Position numbers and translations under genes: made by a program
Notes under the pieces: generated by a model
Told to the model about the DNA's origin: nothing
Seen by the model: the letters and a program-made list of their open reading frames with translations, nothing else
The model's database searches: none
Shown: positions 1 to 10,884 of the stretch, piece by piece
Layout of the letters: the number at the start of each line of letters is the position of its first letter
How positions within the stretch are numbered: position 1 is the first letter of the stretch
Source of the DNA: Cyrtodaria siliqua
Lineage: Eukaryota; Mollusca; Bivalvia; Adapedonta; Hiatellidae
DNA: 64,000 bases
Direction of reading: 5' to 3'
NCBI GenBank assembly: GCA_037043455.1
Contig: JAWPHD010000086.1
Location: 186,001-250,000 of the forward strand

Positions 1-60
1 AACAAGAACTTTCTTACCTGTCTTGTGACCCGACGTTTCAAGTGGAACATTAGTTTTCTA

Positions 61-1130
61 TATGAACATTACACTGCTGCATTATCCATACTTGAGTTGA
101 ATTTGCAGCAAATCATTAACATATGTGACACTTTAACATTGGTGTCTATGGGGAAAATAATTAGTGGTTTCATACCTATAAGAGATACGTGCAGTAATTA
201 GGACTCGCTCAGATTCGTACCTAGGGTCACTTTTCCGATAACAATTGGTAAAATAAGCTTAGAAATAAGTTTTCCATAGGTTTTGGGCGTTTTTAGTCCA
301 ATTTTGTCTATAAAAGCCGTAATTTTGAGTCAATTATTTTCCGTGTTTAAAATGACGTGTTGGTGAAGTGTGTGCAATTGAACTATGTCTTTTTGCATGG
401 CACAGGTTTGGTAGGCATGAAACCACTTAATCTTTCCCCGACCCCACTAGAATTGGATACTGTGAAAAATGAAGATTTGTGTAAAAGGTAAAATATTATT
501 CCTTATCATTCAATCTCGACTTAGCGTTCAGCTAGTATCAATTTTGATTTTAGCGGTATTTTTGGCATTATTAAGCTCTTATTCGCTACTATAATCCGGT
601 ATGGTACCACCAATTTGGAAGAATTTGCTTAAAAAATCAATTTTGGCATGAAAATCGATATAAATTGGCATATTCATCGTCCTAATTGTACGTAAAATGC
701 ATAATTTATGTACGTTCATTGAATGTTCTAAACATTTGATCTATTTAATATGGTGTATTGACAAGAAATGCCATTTGGTATGACAATTCAGAAAGTGTAA
801 AAGCTAGAAAAATATCTCTGACTTTTGTCGTTTTCAGACTATTGTCTTTGGTATTCACAAGACCATATCTCGGCAAATAATCATTCGATTTGCATGAAAT
901 GGTGTTTGTAAGCTCGTTATGAAACTGACAACACAAAATCCTCATTCAAGAAACATCTGAACATGTTTTCTTCTCTTTTAAGTGAACATGTGTTTCTCGA
1001 AGTGAACATGTGTTTTTATGAATCAGAGAGCGATGCCCTTGGGTCAAGTTAGGGCATTGAAGATGGTCGGCGGCAGAATTGATCGGATGCTGTTAATGGA
1101 AACAGGGCTCGTTTTATAAATTTTATAATT
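61..1130. other. AT-rich non-coding stretch, nothing recognised
   Basis: I see no credible coding region, tandem repeat or inverted repeat here. Short open frames such as the one around 745-945 on the minus strand have no recognisable motif and look like chance frames in AT-rich DNA. Confidence 0.5.
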
Positions 1131-1179
1131 CAATTTCGCCTTTAAAATATTACGAAATATCAACAAGTGAAGTGCATTG

Positions 1180-1310
1180 GGCTTTAAGGTGCACCAACAC
1201 ATGAAAGGTTATATGGCGCCTAACAGGAATGTACATGGCAGGCTCACCCTTCACTGCCTAAGATAAAATATGTAGGATGGGCCTAGCAATTGAGGAAACT
1301 TAGCTTTAGT
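1180..1310 (+). repeat. SINE-like repeat fragment
   Basis: This stretch shares a long interrupted match with the reverse complement of the insertion at 18663-19056. Shared words include GGTGCACCAACACATGAAAG-like and GGTTATATGGCGCC, followed by an AAAATATG...ATGGGCCTAG block. It is therefore a second, diverged copy of that short non-autonomous retroelement in the opposite orientation. The copy is partial and its ends are not clear. Confidence 0.6.
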
Positions 1311-1330
1311 CCTAGAAAAATATAATTATA

Positions 1331-2480
1331 GTAACATTTATTTTCAAATAATGTCCGAGAGGTAGGTATTTTAGTAAGAACTTGAGATGTTTATTTCGAT
1401 TTGTCTGGCATAGCCTACCATACGTACATGCATTATACACGGTGGCATTGCATGCGCGAGGCTTTCGCGTCAGAATGATGCAATAGTGTCAAACGGAAGT
1501 GTTGATGTCGATTTCTAAAAACAAAAACAAAACAAAAAAGCTAGAAAGGTACAATGTTATGTTATTGCATATTAAATTTAGTAAATTCTTTGAAGCTACG
1601 GACAGTATGAAATAAATAATAAAAAATATAACAGTTAGTGAATTATGCATAGAACTTGGCATAAAATGTTTTATATCATAAATGTGCTTTTTATATTGTG
1701 CTTCAATGTCTGTATTTGCTTTACCTTTATAGGGATACATTACAGGATCAAACATGTTTTTGGTTAGGTACATTTGCAAGTTTTTTTTCATTTCAGCAAT
1801 TTATTTCAGTAAAAGGTTTCACCGAAAATATAGCCTAAGAGCCCATGATTTTCAAAATATTACCGACCATTTGCAGTTCAAACGATTATTTCACTTCCAG
1901 CTATTAATTCTACGATATGTCCAGTCAATCGTCTTAAATCTTATTTAGAGGTTCGTTCACGTCATGGCATATCGGATGACATTATCAGAGAGCTTGGGCG
2001 ATAGGACTCTAAATCTTACAAGAGTTACGACCGAGCAGCTCAACGAGTTGAATCGAGTCAAGTATTACAGATACACGATCTCATATATGGATCAATTATT
2101 ATGAAGGCGTTTACCTATGCCAGACAATCAACATTGGAAGGAGTCAGACTTAGTAATACTATTTCAGTCTCTACATAACACAATGTGAAAGTACAAACGC
2201 ACACATCATAAAACCACATGCTACACGCACGCACGCACGCACGGACACATACAATTGGTAAGTCCAATTGCATAAGAGAAATGCGATAACCAGTTTTTAC
2301 TTGTAGAAGTAATAATATATAGATAGACTATATTTGCAAGTTGCCGTTGTGAATTTAATTATAATATCATATAATGATATATATTAATTTGATCACATAA
2401 CTTACGGTGTAGGAGTGGAATAACACCATGCTATATTATGTCGATTTCGCGTGTTAAAGTGACAGGCAAAATGCGAGTTA
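1331..2480. other. Non-coding stretch with a short CACG microsatellite
   Basis: No gene is supported. A short run of ACGC/CACG units lies at about 2224-2244. The rest is AT-rich single-copy-looking sequence. Confidence 0.45.
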
Positions 2481-2506
2481 TGTGATAAATAGAATCTAAC
2501 ATTCGT

Positions 2507-2622
2507 TCTCATTCATTATTGAATTTATTAAACTCGTTAGCAAAATTGATATAATGCTCGGCAAGAGCCTCCCATTATATATTTTTTCCAACTCGCTTAA
2601 TAAATTCAATAACGAATGAGTA
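2507..2622. repeat. Fold-back (inverted) repeat
   Basis: The left arm (about 2507-2540, containing ATTGAATTTATTAAACTCGTT) is nearly the reverse complement of the right arm (about 2590-2622, containing AACTCGCTTAATAAATTCAAT). The loop is about 50 bp. It looks like the core of a small palindromic MITE. No target duplication could be fixed with confidence. Confidence 0.55.
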
Positions 2623-2654
2623 CTCAGGTAAGATCCTCTATTTATCCCTTATGT

Positions 2655-2790
2655 CTTTAATCTCGACGCCATTCACTTTTCTTTTCTATGGTGATGTGAT
2701 TTACAAACTTCGTAAAATCCTTGGTCATAATCACTTTCATACAATGTTTATTAAACGTCCTAAACAAGTTTATCAGTGCAACTCGATCTT
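2655..2790 (+). pseudogene. Penelope-like element RT C-terminal fragment
   Basis: The translation FYGDVIYKLRKILGHNHFHT matches, with small changes, the region just after the RT domain in the better-preserved PLE at 14982-16775 (YGDVIYKFRKILGHDHFHT). Only about 130 bp is recognisable. It is 5'-truncated and quickly loses its frame, so it is a dead fragment. Confidence 0.65.
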
Positions 2791-3004
2791 AAGAAAAAAA
2801 TACACCAGGAAGACATCCTTGTCCACATTGTTAGAATTTGTATGCCAATTGAATTCATCTATATTAGTATCTGGTAGAAAACGTAATACGATCATTGAAT
2901 AGAGTCTTCCAATTTGATGTTTAATGTTGTAAAGATATATGGGTTAGGTAGATTTGGTCCGCATGAGCAGTTTTTCATTGACTTCTAAATTTTAAATAAG
3001 ATAT

Positions 3005-4009
3005 CAGGGGCGGATCCAGGATTTCAGCTTAGGGGGGGCGTAATATTTTGGTCAATTTTCGGGTCCGCCTCTAGCCTCATAAAACATTTGCGGTAGTGCA
3101 TTGATAGGGTAAAAAAGGTCAGTTTTCAAATAAAAGGATTTAACAATGTGTTAATTAAACCACTCATTAGCCATAATGTGTCTAGCGAGCGAGAAAAAAA
3201 AATATACTGAGGGCGTCCAACGAAATTGTTTGATATTTTATCTACAGTAACATGGACATACACGTATGAATAAAAAAAAAAGTCCGTTTTCAAATAAAAG
3301 TATTTAACAATGTGTTAATTAAACCACTCATTAGCCATTATACGTTGAGCGAGCGAGAAGTTTTTTGATACTGAGGGCGTGCAACGAAATTGTTTGATAT
3401 TTTATCTACAATAACATTGACATACATGTATGAATAAAAAAGTCCGTTTTCAAATAAAAGTATTTAACAATGTGTTAATGAAACCACTCATTAGCCATTA
3501 TGCGTTGAGCGAGCGAAGCGAGCGAGAATTTTTTTTTTGATACTGGGGGCGTGCAACGAAATTGTTTGATATTTTATCTACAATAACATTGACATACATG
3601 TATGAATAAAAAAAGTCCGTTTTCAAATAAAAGGATTTAACAATGTGTTAATTAAACCACTCATTAGCCATTATGCGTCGAGCGTACGAGAACATTTTTT
3701 ATACTGAGGGCGTGCATCGAAATTGTTTGATATATTATCTACAGTAACATGAACATGCATGTATGAATAAAAAAGACCTTTTTCAAATAAAAGGATTTAA
3801 AAATGTGTTAATAAAACCACTCATTAGCCATTATGCGTCGAGCGAGCGAAGCGAGCGAAAAAAAAAAAATTACTGAGGGCGTGCAACGAAATTGTTTGAT
3901 ATTTTATCTACAGTAACATGGACATACATGTATGATCCGGAACTTTTAGGGGGGGGGGGGGGGGGGGGGGGGCGCGCGCCGGTTGCGCCCCCCCCTGGAT
4001 CCGCTAGTG
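3005..4009. mobile_element. Non-autonomous DNA transposon with terminal inverted repeats and internal repeats
   Basis: The left end reads CAGGGGCGGATCCAGG and the right end, reverse-complemented, reads CACTAGCGGATCCAGG. Both ends are flanked by GATAT (3000-3004 and 4010-4014), a candidate 5-bp target duplication. The interior holds about five tandem units of roughly 165 bp, starting near 3117, 3281, 3440, 3613 and 3775. Each unit contains the words CATTAGCCAT, GAGCGAGCGAG and GAAATTGTTTGATATTTTAT. No transposase is encoded. The CAGGGG end resembles hAT termini, but hAT duplications are normally 8 bp, so the superfamily is left open. Confidence 0.75.
3949..3992 (+). other. Poly-G tract with adjacent GC block
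   Basis: A run of more than 20 G residues is followed by CGCGCGCC and then a poly-C stretch. It sits just inside the right terminal repeat of the surrounding transposon. It could form quadruplex or hairpin structures, and its exact length may be unreliable in an assembly. Confidence 0.7.
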
Positions 4010-4244
4010 GATATAGCTGTTAAACATTTTGGATGTATATATTGAGAGATTTCTTTAGCTCACCTGAGCCGAAGGTTCAACGTTTGCAGTTTTGTGTACA
4101 CAATGTCGCTATTTTCCTGTCGTCCATGACCAGATTGACAATACAGTTTAAATTAAGACCATCCAGTCAAGAAGAAACCTCTAACAATAAAGCCAACATC
4201 CAGAGAAATTAACAAACTATACACTTAAGTATTGTAAAGATATA

Positions 4245-4491
4245 CTATGTAAAATAAGTTTAGCAACACTTAGGGAATTTTGAAATATTTACTATTTTTC
4301 AAATCATAATAACACAAGCACAACATAGAATATTTAATTCAATCCCTATTTACCAATTACCAATAAAATGTGTGTTAAATATCAAAAAAGGGATGGAACT
4401 AAATGTTCTAAGTTATGCTTGTGTTATTATGTTTTGAAAAATGGTAAATATTTCAAAATTCCCTACGTGTTGCTAAACTTATTTTATATAG
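4245..4491. mobile_element. Palindromic MITE with TA target duplication
   Basis: The two halves are reverse complements over most of the 247 bp. The left arm begins CTATGTAAAATAAGTTTAGC and the right arm ends GCTAAACTTATTTTATATAG. TA dinucleotides flank it at 4243-4244 and 4492-4493, as in Tc1/mariner-type insertions. It shares the terminal word AAATAAGTTTAGCAA with the 539-bp element at 27067-27605, so the two look like one family. Confidence 0.75.
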
Positions 4492-4617
4492 TATATAAAC
4501 AAATATAAATTATAAGAAACACCTCAGGATGTATCCAGATTTGTACACAACAACTGCAGCTGCAACAGATAAAGAGAAAACCAATCTAGGGTACTTTCAA
4601 AAACATGATGGACAAAC

Positions 4618-5090
4618 GGTTATGACCCTATCATTTTGCAACTCACTGCATGTTTAGTGGTTGACCCATTTACAGTTCGCCATTATGCTTTCCTCTTTGA
4701 TTGTGCGATGACCGGACAGATTTTGAACCCTATGATGACGTCTGCCTAAATCCTTATAGGACGGTAGCGTTTGATGTTTTTCTTTAATCTTGTCTTGTCG
4801 TACACTTAACGGTTTGTTCTCTGGTTGCTCTGGCTTCTGCCAAGTCATTGAGTACTTACTTTGTGGCTTTCTAGGCATTTGTTTTTTATATTATATATAC
4901 ATGATCATTTGCGTGTTTTACTTATATTGCCTGTTAATGCTGCGTTATTTGTTATAACCTTGCAGGGAAATCTGTATTTACACTGTCCCGTTTTTGGGAT
5001 AAAAATAGGGCAAGAACGGGTTTTGCTAAACGTGGTTTAAACCCCAGTGGCATTTTTTTTGTCACTGACCGTTTGACGTCATTTTCAACA
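4618..5090 (+). mobile_element. Penelope-like element 3' tail fragment
   Basis: The start (GGTTATGACCCTATCATTTT) aligns with the end of the coding part of the PLE at 14982-16775. The fragment continues through the shared untranslated tail, including the CCCCAGTGGC...GTCACTGACCG hairpin near 5040-5070. It is 5'-truncated and diverged. Short open frames on the opposite strand here are shadows of the element. Confidence 0.7.
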
Positions 5091-5153
5091 GATGTAAGGC
5101 CATATATGACGCTCAATCTTTTATTTGTGGTGGACGCAGACCACCTTTGTTTT

Positions 5154-5236
5154 CCTGAGTAGATCCAGTATTTTACACCTTCCGCCATCCGTAAAAATGG
5201 TGGGAGGTGTAAAGTACTGGTTCTACCCAGGAAAAA
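5154..5236. repeat. Perfectly nested long hairpin
   Basis: The left arm (TTTTCCTGAGTAGATCCAGT then ATTTTACACCTTCCGCCAT) pairs with the right arm (ATGGTGGGAGGTGTAAAGTACTGG, then TTCTACCCAGGAAAA) across a loop of about 8 bases. The roughly 80-bp palindrome has a few mismatches. It does not code for anything I recognise. Confidence 0.65.
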
Positions 5237-5689
5237 AATAAAATATGCTAGGGTTAAACATACAAACCCTTGATATTTTTCTACACACCATTGGAGCAAA
5301 ATTAACTAGAGGTTGTTTTTAGTAAAAAATGATGTCTCTCCCACTATAAAAAATGCATAAATCTCCATAATATCATTCACGTGGAAGGTTGACCACCACT
5401 AATTACATATAAACTCCGAGGTGTAGTCGAATGTATTTCCTATAATAAAAAGTAATCCCTCCTTGTTTGATGGAAATGGGCATTATAAGTAGGGGAAAAC
5501 TGCCATTTTCTGTTTGGTTTTGTGCTGGTTGTATGTATAAGAAGCGTATTAATAGGTTTTACTGGATCACTGATAAACATTTCGAAATTTCGACTCTATG
5601 CTTACACTTTGTGAGCAACCACCACTGAAAACAGCTGTACCCTTGACCTGTTTAGTAAACAAACAAAAACTTTCTTACATGTCTTGTGA

Positions 5690-6690
5690 CCTCACCTTTT
5701 CTGGTGATTGTTCAAGTAATAAATTATAGTTTTCATACCTTTAACACAAAGGTAATATGCGCAGCAAGGCTTGGTCCTGAACATCATTGCCAAGCTTCGT
5801 TGAAATCCGGTTAGGAGTTCAAGAGAACTAGTCCGGACAAATGTTGTGTTTTTAAAACATTTAAAGGGCCATAACTCCGCCAAAAAGTATTTAAACCGAA
5901 CACGGCGAAGATATGCGCAACTGGGCTTGGTACAGATCATCCTTGCCAAGTTACGTTGAAATCTGACCAGGGGATCAGGAGTACAAGTCCGGACAAATGT
6001 TATATATTAAAACCTTTAAAGGGCCATAACTCTGCCAAAAATCATTCAACCAGAACACATCGACGATATGCGCAACTAGGCTTGGTATACTTTCTTTGAA
6101 ATCCGGCTAGCAGTTTGGAAGAAATCGAAGAAATAGTCGGGACAAATTGCGTATTAAAACCTTTAAAGGGCCATAACTCTGTCAAAAACCATTCAGCCGG
6201 AACACGGCGACAACATGCGCAATAAGACTTGGTACTGATCATCATTGCAAAGTTTCGTTGACATCTGGACAGGGGTTCATGAGAACATTCGTGTTTGTGT
6301 ATGAAAACATTTTAAGTGCCATAACTCCACAAACAATCATTTAACCGGAACATGACGAAGATATGCACAACTAGGCTTGGTACTGATCATCTCTGCAAAG
6401 TTTCGTTGAAATCCGGCAAGGGGTTAAGGAGAACTAGTCCGGACAATGTTTGTGTATTAAAACTTGTAAAGGGCACTTACTTCGCCAAAAATCATTCAAC
6501 CGGAACATGAGACGATATGCACAACTAGGCTTGGTACTTATCGTCTCTGCTAAGTTTCGTTCAAATCCGGCCAGGGGTTCAGGAGAACTAGTCAGGACAA
6601 AGTTTGTAACATACAGACAACGGACGACAGACGACAGACAGCACACGAACAATATGTCTCCCCTCCACAAAGTGGAGGAGACATAAATAG
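5690..6690. repeat. Degenerate tandem repeat, about 150-bp unit
   Basis: About six units carry the words AAAGGGCCATAACTC, ATTCAACCGGAACA, ATATGCGCAACTAGGCTTGG, AAGTTTCGTTGAAATCCGG and GAGAACTAGTCCGGACAAA. The AAAGGGCCATAACT word recurs near 5862, 6018 and 6166, with weaker copies near 6310 and 6467. The array ends in a GACAGACGACAGAC tract and a hairpin (CCCTCCAC-AAA-GTGGAGG, about 6660-6682). I recall this as a widespread bivalve repeat. The open frames on both strands are not genes. Confidence 0.75.
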
Positions 6691-6886
6691 CTAACACACA
6701 GTATAGCATTGATGTAAGCATTCCACATTCAACTGATATCATAAATATGAGGTGAGCGCTTCAGCTGTTGTTGGTCCTCTGGTTTGTTTTAGTAAATACT
6801 TCCGTTTACTGTGTTCATTCATATTTGAAATATAATGACATTCGTCTCAGTTGGATTATTTCGTTTGAGCTGGATTTAGGCACGGA

Positions 6887-7241
6887 ATGGCTGACAATTA
6901 CGAGATGCCGTATATGGCGGACCCTAAAGCACGGTCAGACCCTAAAGATGATAAACACGCATTACCGTCATCTGGATATGTTAGAATTCATATTTTGACA
7001 CTCGTTTTGACTGTCATGCTGATAGCTATAGTAGCGGCAACAGGAACGGGAATTCTTGTATATTTCGTTACAGCTGGTGAGCGAGAATGTAAACTGGTGT
7101 TACCGGATGGATATAAAATCCCCATTGACGTAGAAACAAATCAGCAGGTGGGAGAAACTACAAAGGCGCCAGTACCGACTAATGCAGCAACAATGCAATC
7201 GAAAGGAGTACCAACCGATGCGACAACAGTGCAGTCGAAAG
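6887..7241 (+). CDS. Exon 1, membrane-anchored C4-type collagen-like protein
   Basis: This is the first coding exon of a three-exon gene (exons 2 and 3 at 7830-7898 and 29173-29660). The ATG at 6887 opens MADNYEMPYMADPK, a charged cytosolic N terminus of about 33 residues. One hydrophobic helix of about 26 residues follows (roughly residues 36-62, IHILTLVLTVMLIAIVAATG), which predicts a type II membrane protein. The outer stalk contains a small duplication (two copies of an ATxQSKG-like word). The exon ends SKG at a good donor, G|GTAGGT, in phase 1. There is no Gly-X-Y collagen tract, unlike classical short-chain collagens. The start is chosen because it is the first Met of the frame that yields a sensible topology; no cDNA supports it. 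The open frame continues past the donor to 7354, but that extension is intronic. Confidence 0.8.
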
Positions 7242-7369
7242 GTAGGTATGGATTTATTTATTTAAGAGAAATGACAGAGTTCATGTATATCCAATTTCCC
7301 GTTTTGTTGGGCCTATTTACTCATCTTACTGAAATACTCAAGTTTTTTGATTGACTAAATTGTTAATTT

Positions 7370-7580
7370 AAGGTAACAGGATGACTCTAAGACCCCAGCG
7401 GCCTTTTTGGCCACTGTCCGTTCCAAGGCGGTAGCCCTATCTTCAACCGTTTGTGATGTCAGATGCCTTGCTTTTTATTAACATTGTACTTGTTGGTTGT
7501 TTTAATGCGTGCTATGTGTTGACTACGTTCTGTGAAAGGTACATTCCTGTTCGACGTTTATACCTACTTGTGTACTATAT
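7370..7580 (+). mobile_element. Penelope-like element tail fragment in intron 1
   Basis: The core CCCCAGCGGCC-TTTTT-GGCCACTG, the following GTCCGTTCCAAGGCGGTAGCCC and the CCCTATCTTCAACC strand match the conserved PLE tail structure seen at 16542-16653. The fragment is 5'-truncated, so the pairing partner of CCCTATCTTCAACC is missing. It lies on the sense strand of the host gene, inside intron 1. Confidence 0.7.
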
Positions 7581-7829
7581 CAGTTTAAAAATAGATCAGT
7601 GGATGGTTATATTTCTTCTAGTGCAAACACGGGAGGATTAAATGTAAAAGCTGAACATTGACAGTTTAAACATTGTATCCAGTTACCAGTTTCCAGTTTG
7701 CCAGTTTCTATACGTTGCCGCTTATTCATTAGCTATGTGTATAACGTAATCACATACATGTACTTGCAGAATGCTGCTCGTATTTAGGAGATTCCGGTTT
7801 ATCTATTTAGTGTTTATTATATCTTGCAG

Positions 7830-7898
7830 GGCCCGGAGCTGTGTACATCAGGTGGGGAAGAACTGTTTGCCCGAATAACACAAATACTCTTTACGATG
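7830..7898 (+). CDS. Exon 2, C4-type collagen-like protein
   Basis: A 69-base exon lies between an acceptor TTATATCTTGCAG| and a donor G|GTAAAT. Read in phase 1 from exon 1 it encodes GPGAVYIRWGRTVCPNNTN and then TLYD, with the last Gly codon completed by exon 3. The words GAVYIRWGRT and CP are, as I recall the family, the opening signature of the C4-like domain of molluscan 'short-chain collagen C4-like' proteins. The NNT tripeptide is a potential N-glycosylation site. The exon is too short to be noticed as an open frame and is called from the protein family and the splice phases. Confidence 0.8.
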
Positions 7899-8027
7899 GT
7901 AAATCATTTACATTCACTACACTATATATATTATACTATTTTATTGAATGAGTAGTAAAGTCAACTGATACCCCAGTTACTTGGATTGAGTTGAAAGCAT
8001 TGTATTTTTCATTTAGACTTTAATGCT

Positions 8028-8960
8028 AACGGTTAGGTCCGTCTCTATAGCCGTAGTAAGTGAGAAGGTAAGTAGGTCTGTCTCTACAGTCGTAGTATGT
8101 GAGAAGGTTAGTGGGTCTGTCTCTACAGTCGTAGTATGTGAGAAGGTAAGTGGATCTGTCTCTACAACCGTAGTATGTGAGAAGGTTAGTGGGTCTGTCT
8201 CTACAGTCGTAGTATGTGAGAAGGTTAGTGGGTCTGTCTCTACAGTCGTAGTATGTGAGAAGGTTAGTGGGTCTGTCTCTACAACCGTAGTATGTGAGGA
8301 GGTTAGTGGGTCTGTCTCTACAGCCGTAGTATGTGAGAAGGTTAGTGGGTCTGTCTCTACAACCGTAGTATGTGAGAAGGTTAGTGGGTCTGTCTCTACA
8401 GCCGTAGTATGTGAGGAGGTAAGTGGGTCTGTCTCTACAACCGTAGTATGTGAGATGGTTAGTGGGTCTGTCTCTACAACAGTAGTATGTGAGGAGGTAA
8501 GTGGGTCTGTCTCTACAACCGTAGTATGTGAGGAGGTAAGTGGGTCTGTCTCTACAACCGTAGTATGTGAGAAGGTTAGTGGGTCTGTCTCTACAACCGT
8601 AGTATGTGAGAAGGTTAGTGGGTCTGTCTCTACAGCCTTAGTATGTGAGAAGGTAAATGGATCTGTCTCTACAACCGTAGTATGTGAGAAGGTAAGTGGA
8701 TCTGTCTCTACAACCGTAGTATGTGAGAAGGTAAGTGGGTCTGTCTCTACAGTCGTAGTATGTGAGAAGGTAAGTGAGTCTGTAAGAATGTTTCTGCAGT
8801 CGTAGTATATGAGATGGTAAGTGGGTGTGTCTGTATAGCCGTAGTATGTGGGAAAGTAAGTGCATCTGTTTCTACAGCCGTAATATATGAGAAGTTAAGT
8901 GGGTCTGTCCGTACATACTTAATATGTGAGAAGTTAAGTGAGTCGTTTTATTTGGTAATA
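8028..8960 (+). repeat. 39-bp minisatellite in intron 2
   Basis: About twenty head-to-tail 39-bp units read GGGTCTGTCTCTACA, then a CCGTAGTATGTGAGAAGG-like segment, then T(A/T)AGT. The last few units (8800-8960) are decayed. The unit length is a multiple of three and lacks stops in one frame, so a 260-residue open frame (VSGSVSTTVVCEK repeats) exists. I judge it non-coding: the array begins 130 bp into intron 2, and the repeat is equally open on part of the opposite strand. Many units carry AAGGTAAGT, a strong 5' splice-site match. Confidence 0.85.
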
Positions 8961-9129
8961 TATACAAACACTATATGTCTGCGAACTAGACCTTTAAGCA
9001 AAAACGTGTTCTGTATATTTAGTCCCCTTTCTAAACCATCAATCAAAATAGTCTGCTTTGTTAGACATTTTTTTATTTATGAATTACTCCAAATAACTTC
9101 CTTGCCATTGTTGTACTTTTCTCTTGCTA

Positions 9130-9178
9130 TAATAATAATAATAATAATAATAATTATAATAACAAAAATAAATAAATA
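9130..9178 (+). repeat. AT-rich trinucleotide microsatellite
   Basis: An (ATA)n run of about ten units is followed by related A/T-rich units. It belongs to intron 2 of the host gene. Confidence 0.8.
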
Positions 9179-9179
9179 A

Positions 9180-10880
9180 TAAAATGCTTTTTTTTAATGA
9201 TGGTAACTCAATCAATTTTCAACAATTGTTCTCCATTGAGGCCATCAAATGAAGAAACATGTAACACTCACATGGTTATACCATGGATATACTGGTTCCA
9301 ATTGCTGCTTGATTTCCGGAACAATTTGAAATTTCAGAGAATCTGATTTTCTTTCGAAAATCGTTCGCTTTCAAATTTCTGCAGAAGAAAATCTATTAAT
9401 TATATTAGTCATGCATATTTACAAAAGGTTCATATGGCCTACTGCAAATTTATATAATGTATTATTTCAATTTGTACTGATACAGTAAAAATTAACATTG
9501 CAAATGCCAGCAACTGCCAGTTTTTAAGTAACATTTTCTACATTAGGCGAACGTGTTTGTGTCCGAAATGGCCTGCAGAGCTACTTCCCTTATATGCATT
9601 ATCGCCATTTACACAAATTGCAAAATGAAAACAAACGTTGTTGCACATTTCACATTCGAATAGTTATCAAAATAACTTGTTTTTTGTTGAATCAAAATAA
9701 CTTACTTTTGTTGAATGTATATGTAGCGAACTGGAAATATAGTACAGTTACTGGATCAATGTAATTTAGACTGTATTATGTATATTAGAACACCTGTTTG
9801 GTTTAAAATAATTATATTCTTATACATGCACGCAACATTTATGCAGAGTTAACAAGGTCTGTATGTTAAACATGTCCTGCTACTAGTAAAGCTCATATAA
9901 TGTTTTGAAAGCTTAAACATCATGCACAAATCCTAGTGGCATATAATTCTATAACTTTTTAATAACAAGACTAATAATTATGGTATCCTGCATGAATAAT
10001 GTAGCCTACATGTATATCCTTGTTTTATAAGTTAATGTATCACTCCTAAGTCACTTTTTAAAACAATATTTCATAATTATTTGTTATTGTTCCAAGTAAA
10101 TATGCCAGCTCTTTCTGTATAAACACACTCACTTGTGTTTGAATATAGAAGCACCAGTTCCATTGGCTAATAAAAGTCATATGACTAACTGTAACCCAGC
10201 AAGTCTTAAGGTCTTAATTAATTTACACACATCATTATGTGATCAGAGTAACATTATAGCATATGGGGTATCATACCATCATTAGTATGAGTGCTGGATA
10301 TCTGTATTAATTAGCTTACTCAAGTATTCATGATCAATGGGTTAAAATAATATAAGTTAGTTGAATTATCAGAATATAAGTTAGTACAGGGTCCTTATAT
10401 ATAAGACTCTGGTAAGTACTATCTGGGAGTAAGATTGTTTAATTCTTAGTAGATTTTCTGTGTATCTAAAAGAATTTTTTTAACTACCACAAAAATTATA
10501 TAGCCTAATATTTGCTACGAATGGCGTAAAACACCATTCAAAGTAACTTGTTCGAGTAGAGCACACGTAGCATAACAATTTCTAAGTTAAAAATTACCCG
10601 TCACGAATCCTAGTGAATTTCGCGTTAAATTAAATGTATTTGGTGTATACGCATAAAATACATCAATTTCACAGCAAATGTTTCATTCGAAAAAAAATCT
10701 TGGAAATGATGCTGAAAATAAATGATGTTACTAAGTTCTTTTCCGAATTAAAAAATTACTATGTCCTTACACTGAAACAGTTTCTGAATGATAAATCGAC
10801 TAAGTTCACGTTTGCCGAAAAATTACGTAATGTCCGAATATTGTCAGCGGAAAAAATTCCGATGTCCGACAAATACTGTC
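9180..10880. other. Intron 2 sequence, nothing recognised
   Basis: AT-rich DNA without a supportable gene. A short word near 10518-10536 (GGCGTAAAACACCATTCA) resembles the 3' end of the LINE at 10885-11965 and may be a trace of another copy. Confidence 0.45.
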
Positions 10881-10884
10881 CTTC

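Noticed and set aside
1489..1948. Hydrophobic open frames on both strands near 1.5-1.9 kb
   Set aside because: AT-rich DNA gives Phe/Ile/Leu-rich chance frames. No start context, motif or splice evidence.
4654..6742. Minus-strand open frames of 74-115 codons
   Set aside because: They are antisense to the PLE tail, the hairpin and the 150-bp repeat, and their repeated peptides mirror those repeats.
8023..8805. 260-codon open frame (VSGSVSTTVVCEK repeats)
   Set aside because: It is the 39-bp minisatellite read in a stop-free frame. It lies in intron 2 and has no start context or conserved domain.
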